DNA from: Cynocephalus volans
Taxonomy: Eukaryota; Chordata; Mammalia; Dermoptera; Cynocephalidae
Direction of reading: 5' to 3'
Length of the DNA stretch: 64,000 bases
NCBI RefSeq assembly: GCF_027409185.1
Contig: NC_084462.1
Span: 2,232,001-2,296,000, forward strand
The notes beneath the pieces were generated by a model that was not told the DNA's origin, searched no databases, and worked only from the letters and a program-made list of their open reading frames with translations. Made by a program: the position numbers and the translations under genes. Each line of letters opens with the position of its first letter. Position 1 is the first letter of the stretch. Positions 37,498-60,700 of the stretch are shown here, in pieces.

Positions 37498-38042
37498 TGG
37501 CTACCCCCAAGCTGGGCCCCTTCAGGAGTCACAGATGAGGCCCCCACAGAGACTGGTGAGTGGCGACTATGTTGAGAGCAGGGTAGACCCTCAGACACGC
37601 CTGGGGTTTTGAGAAGAAGCAGGGGGATTCTAGCCTTGGGAAGCCCAGAGCAGAGTAAGAGGCATGGCCATCCCCAGCAGGCCAAGGCCTCCTGGGAAAG
37701 TCCAGCCTCACCCCCTGCAGGGCCAGGGGGTTCCTGGGGCAGCTGGAGGTGCAGTTTCCAGAACTGGGCAGGGCGAGGCTCTTCTCTCAGTTCTCTGGGG
37801 CCCTGCAGACTCATGGGACAGGCACAGCAGGGTGTGGGTTCTATGCTCCGGGACCTCAGGGGCTCCTGGGAGCCGCTGTCCAGCCCCTCCCACCTACATT
37901 CCCCTGCCTCCCAGGTTGGATGCTTCTGAGCAGGGGCCCCTGGGGACTGCAACTGCCCAGCGACATGGAGGACAGAGTCCTGAGGTCTCCCAGGATGGTC
38001 CCCACCCTTGTATGTTTCCCCAATAAAGCCTTTTAAAAACCT
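37486..38042 (+). other. PTOV1: PTOV1 terminal exons and 3' UTR derived from MED25 coding exons
   Basis: After the stop at 37495-37497, exon 12 runs to 37555 and matches MED25 exon 15 in position, length (70 against 72 bases) and wording. A roughly 360-base intron follows. The last exon, 37915 to about 38042, matches MED25 exon 18: GATGCTTCTGAGCAGGGGCC corresponds to the region encoding MLLSGGP, and CATGGAGGAC corresponds to MED. What codes for the MED25 C terminus is untranslated here. Confidence 0.75.
38022..38027 (+). terminator. PTOV1: PTOV1 poly(A) signal
   Basis: AATAAA in the terminal exon, placed as in MED25 (also CCCAATAAAG). Cleavage is probably near 38042. Confidence 0.85.
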
Positions 38043-39204
38043 ACTTGCCACCTCTGCTCACTGCCCAGATGCCTGGCAGCTCCCGGCTCTGTGTGGAAGG
38101 ACTTATGTAGTCAGAGATGCCATGGCCAGAGAGAGGCCAAGCCCTTCTCCCATAGCAGCAGTCCTCAGACCTGAGTGCCATAAGGGTCCCCGGAGGGCTG
38201 GTTGAATCCTGATGGCCAAGCCCAGACCCTAGGTTTTTTATGGAGTCCATCCAAGTGGAGCCTGGGGATGTGTGGGCCTAGTAAGTTTCTAGGAGGCCTG
38301 GGCTGCTGGTTGGGGGCTGTACTTTGAGATCACTGTTACCTGAGCTGGGAGGGAAAATGGGATTCAGCATGGATCTGCCTTGAGTGACCTGGTGTGGATC
38401 ATTCCCCAGCTGTGACAAGCCAGGGATTGATAAGCGGACCTCGTTTTCAGGGCCCAGACATGTCTGGTCCATGTTGGAAGTATGAGGCTGTGCTCTCTCT
38501 GTGTGTCCGTCCTCCCTGTTTCCAGCACCTACTGCCCAGTGCCTCTGAGGCCACTTTTGTTTCCCTTTGGATTCAACAGGCCTCATTGAGCTGTATGCAA
38601 AAAAAGGCAGACCGGGGCAGTTTTTGCCTCCTGGAACTAGTCATGCAGCAGGTCTGGCTGGCCTAGGCACTCAGGTCCAGGACCAGATCTGGCTCTGGGC
38701 TGCCACCCTCAACCTGCACTGCTGCTGGTCCAGGGCAGGTCAATGCCCGCTTCCCCTGGGTTCAAGTGCAGTGTCTAGAGCCCTGAATTTTGTCCTCATT
38801 GGTCACCAGCCTGGCCTTGATCCAAGCTCCAGGTTGTGTCATGCAGGCTCATTTGCTGGTTCTGGAGAGGGACCACTCAGTGCCTGCCCTCCAGATTTCC
38901 CAGCCTCCCTCTAATGTGCCCATAATCAGGCCCAGTGAAGCCTAAATCCTCTCTGCAGGGACTGATGTGGGCCACCTGCTTGGTGCTAGGCAGAATCCTG
39001 GATTCCGAGGAGGGTTCACTTCCTAAATACCTGGGATCCTGGCAGGGGCAAGCCTGAACCAGTCCAGGTCCCCGTCTTTCTGTTACCGGAAAATGTCCCT
39101 AAAGCCTCCTTTTGTGCACAAAACAGAGGGCCTCCTGTGGGTCAGGCTGCAGGCTGTGGCCTGTCCCCCAGTGAGGAGCACCCTTCCTCCCAGCACAGTG
39201 CTGG
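38043..39204. other. Gap between convergent PTOV1 and PNKP 3' ends
   Basis: About 1.2 kb of unique-looking GC-rich DNA with no coding exon, no CpG island and no clear SINE. Transcripts from both sides terminate toward it. Confidence 0.6.
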
Positions 39205-39226
39205 CCAAGCTTGAAGAAAAATGCTA

Positions 39227-39232
39227 TTTATT
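39227..39232 (-). terminator. PNKP: PNKP poly(A) signal
   Basis: TTTATT on the plus strand gives AATAAA on the minus strand, 24 bases past the PNKP stop, so the 3' UTR is under 60 bases. Confidence 0.85.
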
Positions 39233-39255
39233 ATGGGGTGAGGGAGCAGGGCATC

Positions 39256-45400
<6,145 letters not shown>

Positions 45401-46163
45401 CCCAGACCTCTAGCCCTTAGGGTCCCTCTGCACCTGTGACCTTCATCGCTCTTGCTGTAATGGGAGGCCCCGGCCAGTAGGGGGAGTAGATCCTCCATTC
45501 ACATATTTTCCTCTTTCCACTTTGACCTCTAATTTTCATCCCCTTTGCTGGAGATAGTCACAACTGTAGGAAGCTTTCTCTCCCATTAGATGATCATTGT
45601 CAGTTGAAGAAACCCCCGCCCCCGACAGCAGCCTTAATACTAGATGGTTCTTTTGATTTACCTTTGGTGCTGCATTTTTCTCATCTATAACGTGGGGATA
45701 TTCGTTTTTACTTCCTGGGTTTACCAGGGAGAGTAAAGGAGTTAATACATGTAAACAGCCTAAAAACGTGTTTGAGTGGCAGTAAGCCCTGTCTTGTCTC
45801 GTTAGCATTCTTCCAGTGGTGGTCTAATGGGAGATGGAGAGTCCATGTTTACTTAGTCCTAAATTATGACCAGGTTCCACCTACTCTCTAACCTCCCGGG
45901 CTGGAGGTTCAGGTTTTGTTGGGGAATATGTGGGCTCCGGAGACTGATTCCTCACCAACTATTCTGGTTCCAGCACTCATCCTCCTAAAGATTGGGGTTC
46001 CACGGTCACACATGACTGGAATGCTCTTCCCCACCCCGTAGATCTCCATTTTCTTATCTATAAAATGGGGACAATAATTCCAACTCTCAGCTTTGCACTG
46101 GGTATCAATGAAACGTTCCTCATTCAGCTTCAGAAAATGTTGAACACAACACACCTCACACTC
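45401..46163. other. PNKP-AKT1S1 spacer
   Basis: About 0.75 kb between the PNKP promoter and the AKT1S1 3' end. MIR-like fragments lie at about 45660-45785 (TTTTTCTCATCTATAACGTG, GGAGTTAATACATGTAAACA) and 46040-46130 (TTCTTATCTATAAAATGGGG). No gene is seen. Confidence 0.55.
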
Positions 46164-46183
46164 ATTTGTCAGAGGTAAAACTC

Positions 46184-46189
46184 TTTAAT
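46184..46189 (-). terminator. AKT1S1: AKT1S1 poly(A) signal (ATTAAA)
   Basis: TTTAAT on plus gives the common variant ATTAAA on minus. With cleavage near 46165 the 3' UTR would be about 0.9 kb. Confidence 0.6.
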
Positions 46190-46364
46190 CTCAGAGCGCC
46201 CCAACTCCCGATCCCCAACCCCCACACTCTCCCCCACACCAGGGCCGGAGAGTGAGGACCTCTGTCCCCCACCTTGGGTGGACGAGGGCCCTTTAAGGCA
46301 CCTGTGGGGACGGGGAGGGGGAAGAGAAGCGGGAGCTGGTGCCGTCCCGGACGCAAGGACGGGT

Positions 46365-46945
46365 TTCGATTGGCAGGCTGTTGTGGGATTGAACCAACGA
46401 CGGGGTGTCGGAGGCAGGGACCGAATTGGGCCATCCTTGAGGGGGTCAGGGGGAGAAGTTTTCAAGACTTGGGCAAAAACGACCCCAGCCCCAGTAGTGT
46501 AAAGAACGTAAATTGAAGGCCGCAGGCCAATTCCGGGCAAGGGACGGCTTGGCCACGCCCCCAGGAGGCTGGAGCCAATACGGTGGGAAAACTAAGGAAG
46601 GGAGGATGACGGTTAGTCAAGCCCTTTACAGGTTTCAGCCAGTCAAATGAAGGAGCTGCCCATCGATGGCGTACCGCTACCCAATCCAGGGACTTGCCTG
46701 TGCTCTTCCAGGATGGAGCCAATGCCTTCCGAGCAAAGCCCTCGTCGCTAGGCGGAAAACGAGTTGGCCCACTTCGGGATTAGGGCTAGCCACGCCCCCG
46801 GCCGGGGAGCAAGCCAATCCCCAGTACGAAGAATTTGTTGCTGGACAAAGGGGCAGCAGACCCAATCGGAGGGCCGGACAGATCCCGCCGCTCCACGCGG
46901 AAGGTCGTGGGTTGGTAGGGCGGCGGGAATTGGCAGGGATTGGTA
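46365..46945. promoter_or_regulatory. CCAAT-box cluster in the AKT1S1 3' UTR
   Basis: Ten CCAAT pentamers in either orientation occur in about 580 bases: near 46369, 46425, 46527, 46575, 46681, 46719, 46814, 46862, 46929 and 46939. Two CACGCCCCC boxes (46554 and 46791) accompany them. About one pentamer is expected by chance. NF-Y and SP/KLF factors bind such words. The tract is CpG-rich and resembles a promoter, though it lies in a 3' UTR. Confidence 0.45.
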
Positions 46946-47089
46946 AATCCTGGGGACCCGAGGGACGGGACGGGGTGGGAGGGGGAGGCGGGTCCCGGCT
47001 CTGATTCGGATGGGCGGGCCTCGGGGGAGGGACGGTGGTGTAGTGTGGTGCTGGGAGGACCCAGGGCCTGCAAACTCGCTCCCTGAGCC

Positions 47090-53668
<6,579 letters not shown>

Positions 53669-53675
<7 letters not shown>

Positions 53676-54400
53676 GGCGGTGTCTTGCGTCACTTCCGTG
53701 TAGCTGCCCCTCCCTCATCTGGGCCGCCGGAGACCAAAATGGCAGCCACAGGGGCTTCATCAGGATCAGTGGGGAACGGCGACAGCAGAGTGATCGTAAG
53801 AAAGATGGCGAAAGAAAGGCTTCACTTTGCGCAACAAGCCTAGACCATTTCGATTTGACCCCAAGTAATGTGGCCCTCCGCATATGCTCACTCATAACCA
53901 TAGTATACTAAGGCAAGCGACCCGACGTCCCTCGCCCATAATCAACTTCTTCAACAGAGATCGAGCAAAGTGGTGACCATTAACGACATGGCAGCAGCCT
54001 GGCTTCATCTGCCCATAATAAATAAGGGTTCTCTCTTCTTCCAACCTAACCCCCCCACCGCCCCAGCACCAATGCTGGCAACATCCAATATGGCAGCATT
54101 TCTTGCTTCGTTTTGCCCGGCTTCAAAATGGCGGCTCGGCCCTCTTTCGACGGTGACTCAGAAAGTCGTCTGACTGCTTCGTCCCCAGGAGCACTGAGAG
54201 CTTAATCCCGTTATCCCGAGTCCCTCAGTCTTCTTGTGACGTATAGCTCCTCTCATCTTTTCCTTTATTTGTGCTTCTTTTCCAGCACCTCACTGTCGCG
54301 CCCCGCAGAGAGATGGGACTGCCCCGCATTAACATGGCCTCAGCCCACATGCTTAGGCTGTGCCCTAGAGCAAAATGGCACCTCCTTGGCTTCGATGCCA
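53669..54400. promoter_or_regulatory. Divergent AKT1S1/TBC1D17 promoter region with ATGGC cluster
   Basis: The 1.04 kb between the AKT1S1 and TBC1D17 start codons is head-to-head. ATGGC words preceded by A-rich bases recur in plus orientation near 53674, 53739, 53804, 53988, 54090, 54128, 54333 and 54374. Several match the YY1 core AANATGGCNGC. An ETS-type CACTTCCG lies at 53691-53698 and TTCCGGATGTG near 54655. No TATA box is evident. Confidence 0.55.
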
Positions 54401-54717
54401 GTATACAACATGGAGAAGGAAGTGAGGGTTTCGGCTTGAGCCTGGAGGTGGAGCTCTTGCACCCTCCCACTTGTTTACTTCGTGGTGAAAGTTGTCATGC
54501 CCCGCCTGCTCATTCTGGCCGGTCTTAGCGTCAGCGCCACGTGACTTTAACCCTCGTAGTGCAATTCCCCCATTTTGAAATATAGTTTCACCCACTCCGG
54601 CTCTAGAACGGGTAGAGGCGCTACCACTGTCCGGCTTTGAGGGGGAGTGCCCTTTCCGGATGTGACCCACGTTGACCCGGAAAAGGAGGCCCGGGCAGTG
54701 GAGCCTCGGCGGCGGCT

Positions 54718-57700
54718 ATGGAGGGAGCCAACTGCAGGGTAAGCATTGAGGACGCAATCCCTCGCTTCTGTCTGTGCGGACAGCCCCCGTCTGGTGGTCT
54801 GCTTCTCCCTCAGGTCGTGCGGGGGCTCTGGGAGCCCGGCAGACCTTTAGCAAACACCGTTTCCTTATAAACGCGCTGTTACCTTCTCTTCCATCACTTA
54901 AGGAGAGACCATATCTTTTAGCCCCGCCCCCGGGCTTAAGGTCTCTCTGGGCCCCGCCTCTTTTGGAATGGACACCCACACCCGAACGCAGGGCAAAATA
55001 CGGATACCTCCGCTGGGGTCCTTCATGCCGCGCCCCCTATGAATAGCTCCTCCTCGGGTCCACCCCCATTGGCTACCTCCCAAGCTCCGCCCCACTGCTG
55101 TCGTCCCTTGCTTGAGCCCCTCCCCTCACTGGTTCCCGCCCCCAGGTGGTGTTTGAGAAGGGAGGCGTGTACTTGCATACCAGTGCTAAGAAGCACCAGG
55201 ACCCGGACTCCCTCATCGCTGGTGTCATCCGTGTTGTGGAAAAGGTGGGCTCGGTGGGAGCAGGGCTTGGGCAGGCTCCGAGCGGGGTGGAGGTCAGCAG
55301 TGGAACCTCAGGAAGGCTGGGGGTGGGAACTGGAATAAGGAATGGAGCTTTGAAAGGCTGAGGATGGAGACTGGGGAAAAAAAGTTTGGAAATTTGTTGC
55401 TTGGGGAGTGTGTTTTGGGGGAGCCACTCTAACTCCTCCACTCTTCCTTAGGACAGTGACGTCCTCCTGCACTGGGCTCCTGTTGAGGAGGCTGGAGATT
55501 CCACCCAAATCTTCTTCTCCAAGAAGGTAGGCTTCTCTCACTTCCCCCTTCACTCACTTTTTCTAGGTCCGAGCAGTACAGTTTCAGACCTACCTTTGGG
55601 ACATGTATGACCCTGTTTGGGAACCGGGTGGTTTCCTACTCTCTGTGAAACTGGCTGAAGATGCCCATTCAAGAAAAGAGAGCAGGGACCATGAGAATCG
55701 GCTTCCATCTCTGGATTTGGCTTCTCAGGACATTTCATATAAGTGGAATCATGCAACATGTAGTCTTTTGTATGTGGCTTCTCTTAAGATGTTTTCAAGG
55801 TTCATCCATGTTGTAGCATGTTATCAGTGCTTTGTTCCTTTTAAAGGCTGAATAGTGTTCCATTGTATGGATCTGCCACGTTTTGTTTATTCATCAGTTC
55901 GATGGGCATTTGGTTTGTTTCCACCTTTTGGCTATTCTGGGTAATGATGCTACGAACATTTGTGTATGAGTCTTTGTGTGGACGTATGTATTCATTTCTC
56001 TTGGGCATATACTTAGGAGTGGAATTGCTGGGTCGTTATGGTAATGCTTCGTTTAACCTTTTGAGGAACGGCCAGACTTTTCCAAAACGGTGGCACCATT
56101 TTACATTTCCACGAGCAGTATGTGAAGCTTCCAGTTTCTCTATAGTCTTGCCAGCATTATTACAGTAGTGCCCCCTTATCCACAGTTTTGCTTTCCATGG
56201 TTTCAGTTACCTGTGGTCAAACTCGGTCCAAAAATATTAAATGGAAAATTCCAGAAATTAGCAATTCATAAGCATTAAATCACATGCTGTTCTAAGTAGT
56301 GTGATGAAGTCTTGTACTCTCCCACTTTGTCCTGCCCGGGACGTGAGTCACTCGTGTTCAGATCCACGCACTGTTTATACTCCTTAGGGCCGGCCTGTGG
56401 CTCACTTGGGAGAGTGTGGTGCAGATAACACCAAGGCCACAGGTTTGGATCCCTATATAGGGATGGCCGGTTAGCTCACTTGGGAGAGCGTGGTGCTGAC
56501 AACCCCAAGGCAAGGGTTAAGATCCCCTTACCGGTCGTCTTTAAAAAAATAAAAAAGTCAACTCGATTATCAGATTGATTGTGGTGGTATCACAGTACTT
56601 ACATTTAAGTAACCCTTATTTTACTTAATGATAGCACCAAAACACAAGAGTAGTGATGTTTGCATGTTTTTTATATTATTCTGTCTTATTACTAATTATT
56701 GTTAATCTCATACTGTGCCTAGTTTATAAATTAAACTTTGTCATAGATAGGTACGTATAGGAGAAAACCTAGTATACATGGGGTTCCATCCTATCCACAG
56801 TTTCAGGTATCCACTGAGAGTCTTAGAACATATCTCCCAAGGATTAGGGGGCACTGCTATGTCAGGTTTTTTGATTCTAGCCATCTTAGTGTATGTGAAG
56901 TAATATCATGGTTTTGATTTGTACTTCCCTAGTGAATAATTTTTTATTTTTTATTTTTTTTATTTTATTATTTTTTTTTTTTAAAGATGACCGGTAAGGG
57001 GATCTTAACCCTTGACTTGGTGTTGTCAGCACCACACTCAGCCAGTGAGCGAACCGGCCATCCGTATATGGGATCCGAACCCGGGGCCTTGGTGTTATCA
57101 GCACCGCACTCTACCGAGTGAGCCACGGGCCGGCCCCCCCTAGTGAATACTGACAACCTATTTTAGGCACTGTGACCTCTGGCAGCCTGCCTGCACAGCT
57201 GTGTAGCATTTGCCTCTCCAGGCATCAGGAGACTTGGGTCCGGGCCCTGGCTCACTCCCTGGGTGTGCTGGGTGACCCTGAACAAGTGCTGTATCTTCTT
57301 TGTGCCTCTGTTTCTCTATTTCTTCAAGAGGGCTACCTTCCATGGTGGCCTTGAGGCTCAGATCTGGAAACTGTGTATCCATAGTCCCTCATTCTCTTTT
57401 CCTTTTTTCCCTCAAGGACTCCAGTGGGGGTGACTCCTGCACCTCTGAGGAGGAACCAACCTTTGACCCTGGCTATGAACCTGACTGGGCCGTCATCAGC
57501 ACTGTGAGGCCACAGCCCCGCCACTCAGAACCCACAAGAGGTAGTCTGAACTGGTGCCCCTCGTGGGGCAGGTGGCACACATCTTGCCTTGAGCGGTCAT
57601 GGCTCCAAGGGTTTTGCTGCCCACAGTCAAGATGGCCATTTGGCTCCATGTTCAGTCCCAGGAGAGTGGAGGTGGATGGGGGTACAGGACTGTTTGTAGC

Positions 57701-60700
57701 CCAGGTCCAACATGGCCAGCATCTCTGGGTTTGCAGCCTTGCCCATCTCACTGGGCTCCCAGATTGGCCATGGACACCCACACATGAGTCTTGCCTCTGA
57801 AGGTTTGAGGCTGGTCGTATGACAGATGCAGCCAGTTAGGGGGTGATTCGTGCCGTCCTGGAGTCACACAGGGTGCTGGGAGCACCAGAAGTCATCTGAC
57901 CTTTCGGGGAGGGGAGATACCTTCTAGGAAGAGGTGATGCCAGAGCTGGGCTCTGAAGGACTCTTGAGAATTTTCTCTCCTGGCAGACAGCAGCCCGTGT
58001 AAGGCCAGAGGCATGTGGCACTGCATGTGTTTCGGGAGCCACCAGCCTTTCATTGTAACTCAAGTGTGGGGTCTGGAGCGAAGCGGGGGTTGAAGGTGAG
58101 GCGGATGGGGCTAGAGACAGACCTGAGGGCCTTGAGTGCCAGGTACCCTGCAGGTCATGGGGAGCCTGGAAAGTTTTTGGAACAAGCAAATGTCCATCAG
58201 CCTTTCTTCCTGTTTTATCCAGTTGTGCTTCCAAGGAAATGTGAGGTGACCCAGAGTTCCCAGAGGCCAGGGCCTGGTGGTGGCTCATGGTGGGGCCCTC
58301 AAGAGACGACTGTGCTGCACAAACATCCTGTATTGACGTGGCTACCTCTGGCCTCCCACACCTGCTTCTAACACAGCACCGTCCCTCTAGGTGCAGAGCC
58401 CCACTCTCCTCAAGGCTCCTGGGCCTTCTCAGTGAGTCTGGGGGAACTCAAGTCCATCCGCCGTTCCAAGCCAGGCCTCAGCTGGGCCTACCTGGTCCTG
58501 GTGACACAAGCTGGAGGCTCCCTGCCCGCCCTGCACTTCCACCGCGGGGGCACCCGTGCCCTGCTCCGCGTTCTCAGCCGCTACCTGCTGTTGGCCAGGT
58601 GAGCCTTTGACCAGGCCCTGTCCCTCTCTAGCCTGACCCCTCAGGGCTCTGAAAGAAATATAGCTCAAAATGAGTTAAAGGAAGAAAAAAGGAATTGATT
58701 GGTACGTATAACTGGGAAGTCAAAAGGTAGTATTAATTTCAGGAAGGACCTGGGTCCCAAAATGTTAGAAAGAGTTGCTCTTCTTTCCTCTGAGTTCCTA
58801 TCATTCTCTGGGACCCCCAGCAACCCTGGCTAAGCAACCTCGGTGGATAGAAAGTGTCTCTTTCCCCATATTCCAGCGAGATCCCAGGGCTGCCTTTCAT
58901 TGGCTCGTCCCTGAATCAGTTACCATAGCCCAGGAGGTGGAAGGTCCTCATTGGCCAGAGCTCTGTCTTGTGCCTGCCCCCACGGTCCAGCTCAGGTCTG
59001 AGGCCTCCCCCTGCATCAGCATGCCCCAGCTGAGGGATTCCCCAGGGTGGGTGGAACAAATGCAGGGTGGGCCTGGACAGCCAGGCATCACCTGTGCCTC
59101 ACCTCCCACCTCCCAGCTCCCCACAGGACTCCCGCCTCTACCTTGTCTTCCCCCACGACTCCTCTGCCCTCTCCAACTCCTTCCACCACCTGCAGCTCTT
59201 TGACCAGGACAGCTCCAACGTGGTGTCTGTGAGTGTCCCTGGCACCAGGAGTGGTGGGATGTGGGTGGGGAGGGACGTTATTGGAAGGGGTGGGTGTGAC
59301 TGCCCTTTTGGCTCTATCCCTAGCGCTTTCTCCAGGACCCCTACTCCACCACGTTCAGCAGCTTCTCCCGAGTGACCAATTTCTTCCGGGGAGCCCTGCA
59401 GCCACATCCTGAAGGAGTGTCTCCCGACCTTCCTCCACCACCCGATGATGAGCCTGAGCCTGGGTTCGAGGTCATTTCCTGTGTGAGTATTACGTGGACC
59501 CTTCCTGTTACTTCCTGGCTGTGTCACCTGGGCATGTGACTTCATTTCCCTCAGCCTCCGTTTCCTTCTGGGTCAAATGGGAAAAGTAACAGCACTGTTC
59601 GCATCGAGTTGCATAAGGAGCGATTTCACAGAAAGTGAGCACAGCTATGCCAGGCACAGTGCTCAACTGATGGCTGTTATTATTGAGGGCCCTTTCTGAT
59701 TTGAGGGACAACTTTGTTGCTGACCTGGGAAAGGACCTGCTTCCGTCCCTGAATGTTAACTGTCTGTTGAGTTAAGGAGGGCCCTGAGCTCATTTGGAGG
59801 TGGACTGAGATGGAGTTAGGGGCCAGACCTGGCTGAGCCCCTGAGCTCACATGCCCTGTGTCTTGCAGGTGGAGCTGGGGCCTCGGCCAGCTGTGGAGCG
59901 GGCTCCTCCAGTCACAGAGGAGGAGTGGGCCCGCCATGTGGGCCCTGAGGGCCGCCTGCAGCAAGTTTCTGAGCTGAAGAAGCGGATCTTCTCGGGGGTG
60001 AGCGCCAGAGTGGGTGAGAGGGCGGGATGGTTCTGGCAGGTGGCCCAGAGGCCCCTCTGAGCTGCCTGCCTTGCTTCAGGGCCTGAGCCCTGGCCTGCGA
60101 CGTGAGGCCTGGAAGTTCCTCCTGGGGTACCTCAGCTGGGAGGGCTCAGCTGAGGAGCACAAGACCCACGTGCGCAAGAAAACGTGAGTGAAAAATGGTG
60201 GCTCCGGTGTCAAGATGCTTCTGCTCTGCCAGCCTCTGGCCTCAACCTTCCCAGCCTCCCAGGTCCATTGGAGGTTTTTGATCTATAACAAATCCCCAGT
60301 GGCCAGCACAGCACCTCTTGCTTTGTAGGGGCACCAATGGGCAGCAAACTGGCTGGTTCCGTGTACACCAGTTGTGAACCTGCCATGTGCTGGGCATGTA
60401 TCCCCAGGGATACGGTGTGAATAAGCCAGACCCATACCCAATTCTGTATGGTCTGTCTCATCTCCATGGCTGTTTTCATTCCTGTGCCATACTGTTTTAA
60501 TTTTCACAGCTTTGCAGCATGTCTCGTAACCTCATATGGTCTGTCTTCTCATTCCTGGTATATATTATGCACCTGCTGTGTGCCTGGCCCCTTGCGGCAC
60601 TGAGGATATAGCAGTGCTTGACTGTTCTCTGTCTCTAGTGCTCTCTGTCCAGCGGGGGGTAGGGGGTGTAACAGGTTTTCACCAAAAGCCCACAAGTATG

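Larger units (their letters stand above)
55700..56950 (+). repeat. L1M-type 3' UTR split by a Tigger element
   Basis: Old L1 3' UTR wording (CATATAAGTGGAATCATGCA, AGGTTCATCCATGTTGTAGC, GGAGTGGAATTGCTGGGTCG) runs to 56162 and resumes at about 56860 (CTAGCCATCTTAGTGTATGT). It lies in TBC1D17 intron 3. Confidence 0.8.

Noticed and set aside
37470-38051. A 193-residue minus-strand open frame over the PTOV1 3' end
   Set aside because: Antisense shadow of PTOV1 terminal exons and a GC-rich intron, with no family resemblance.
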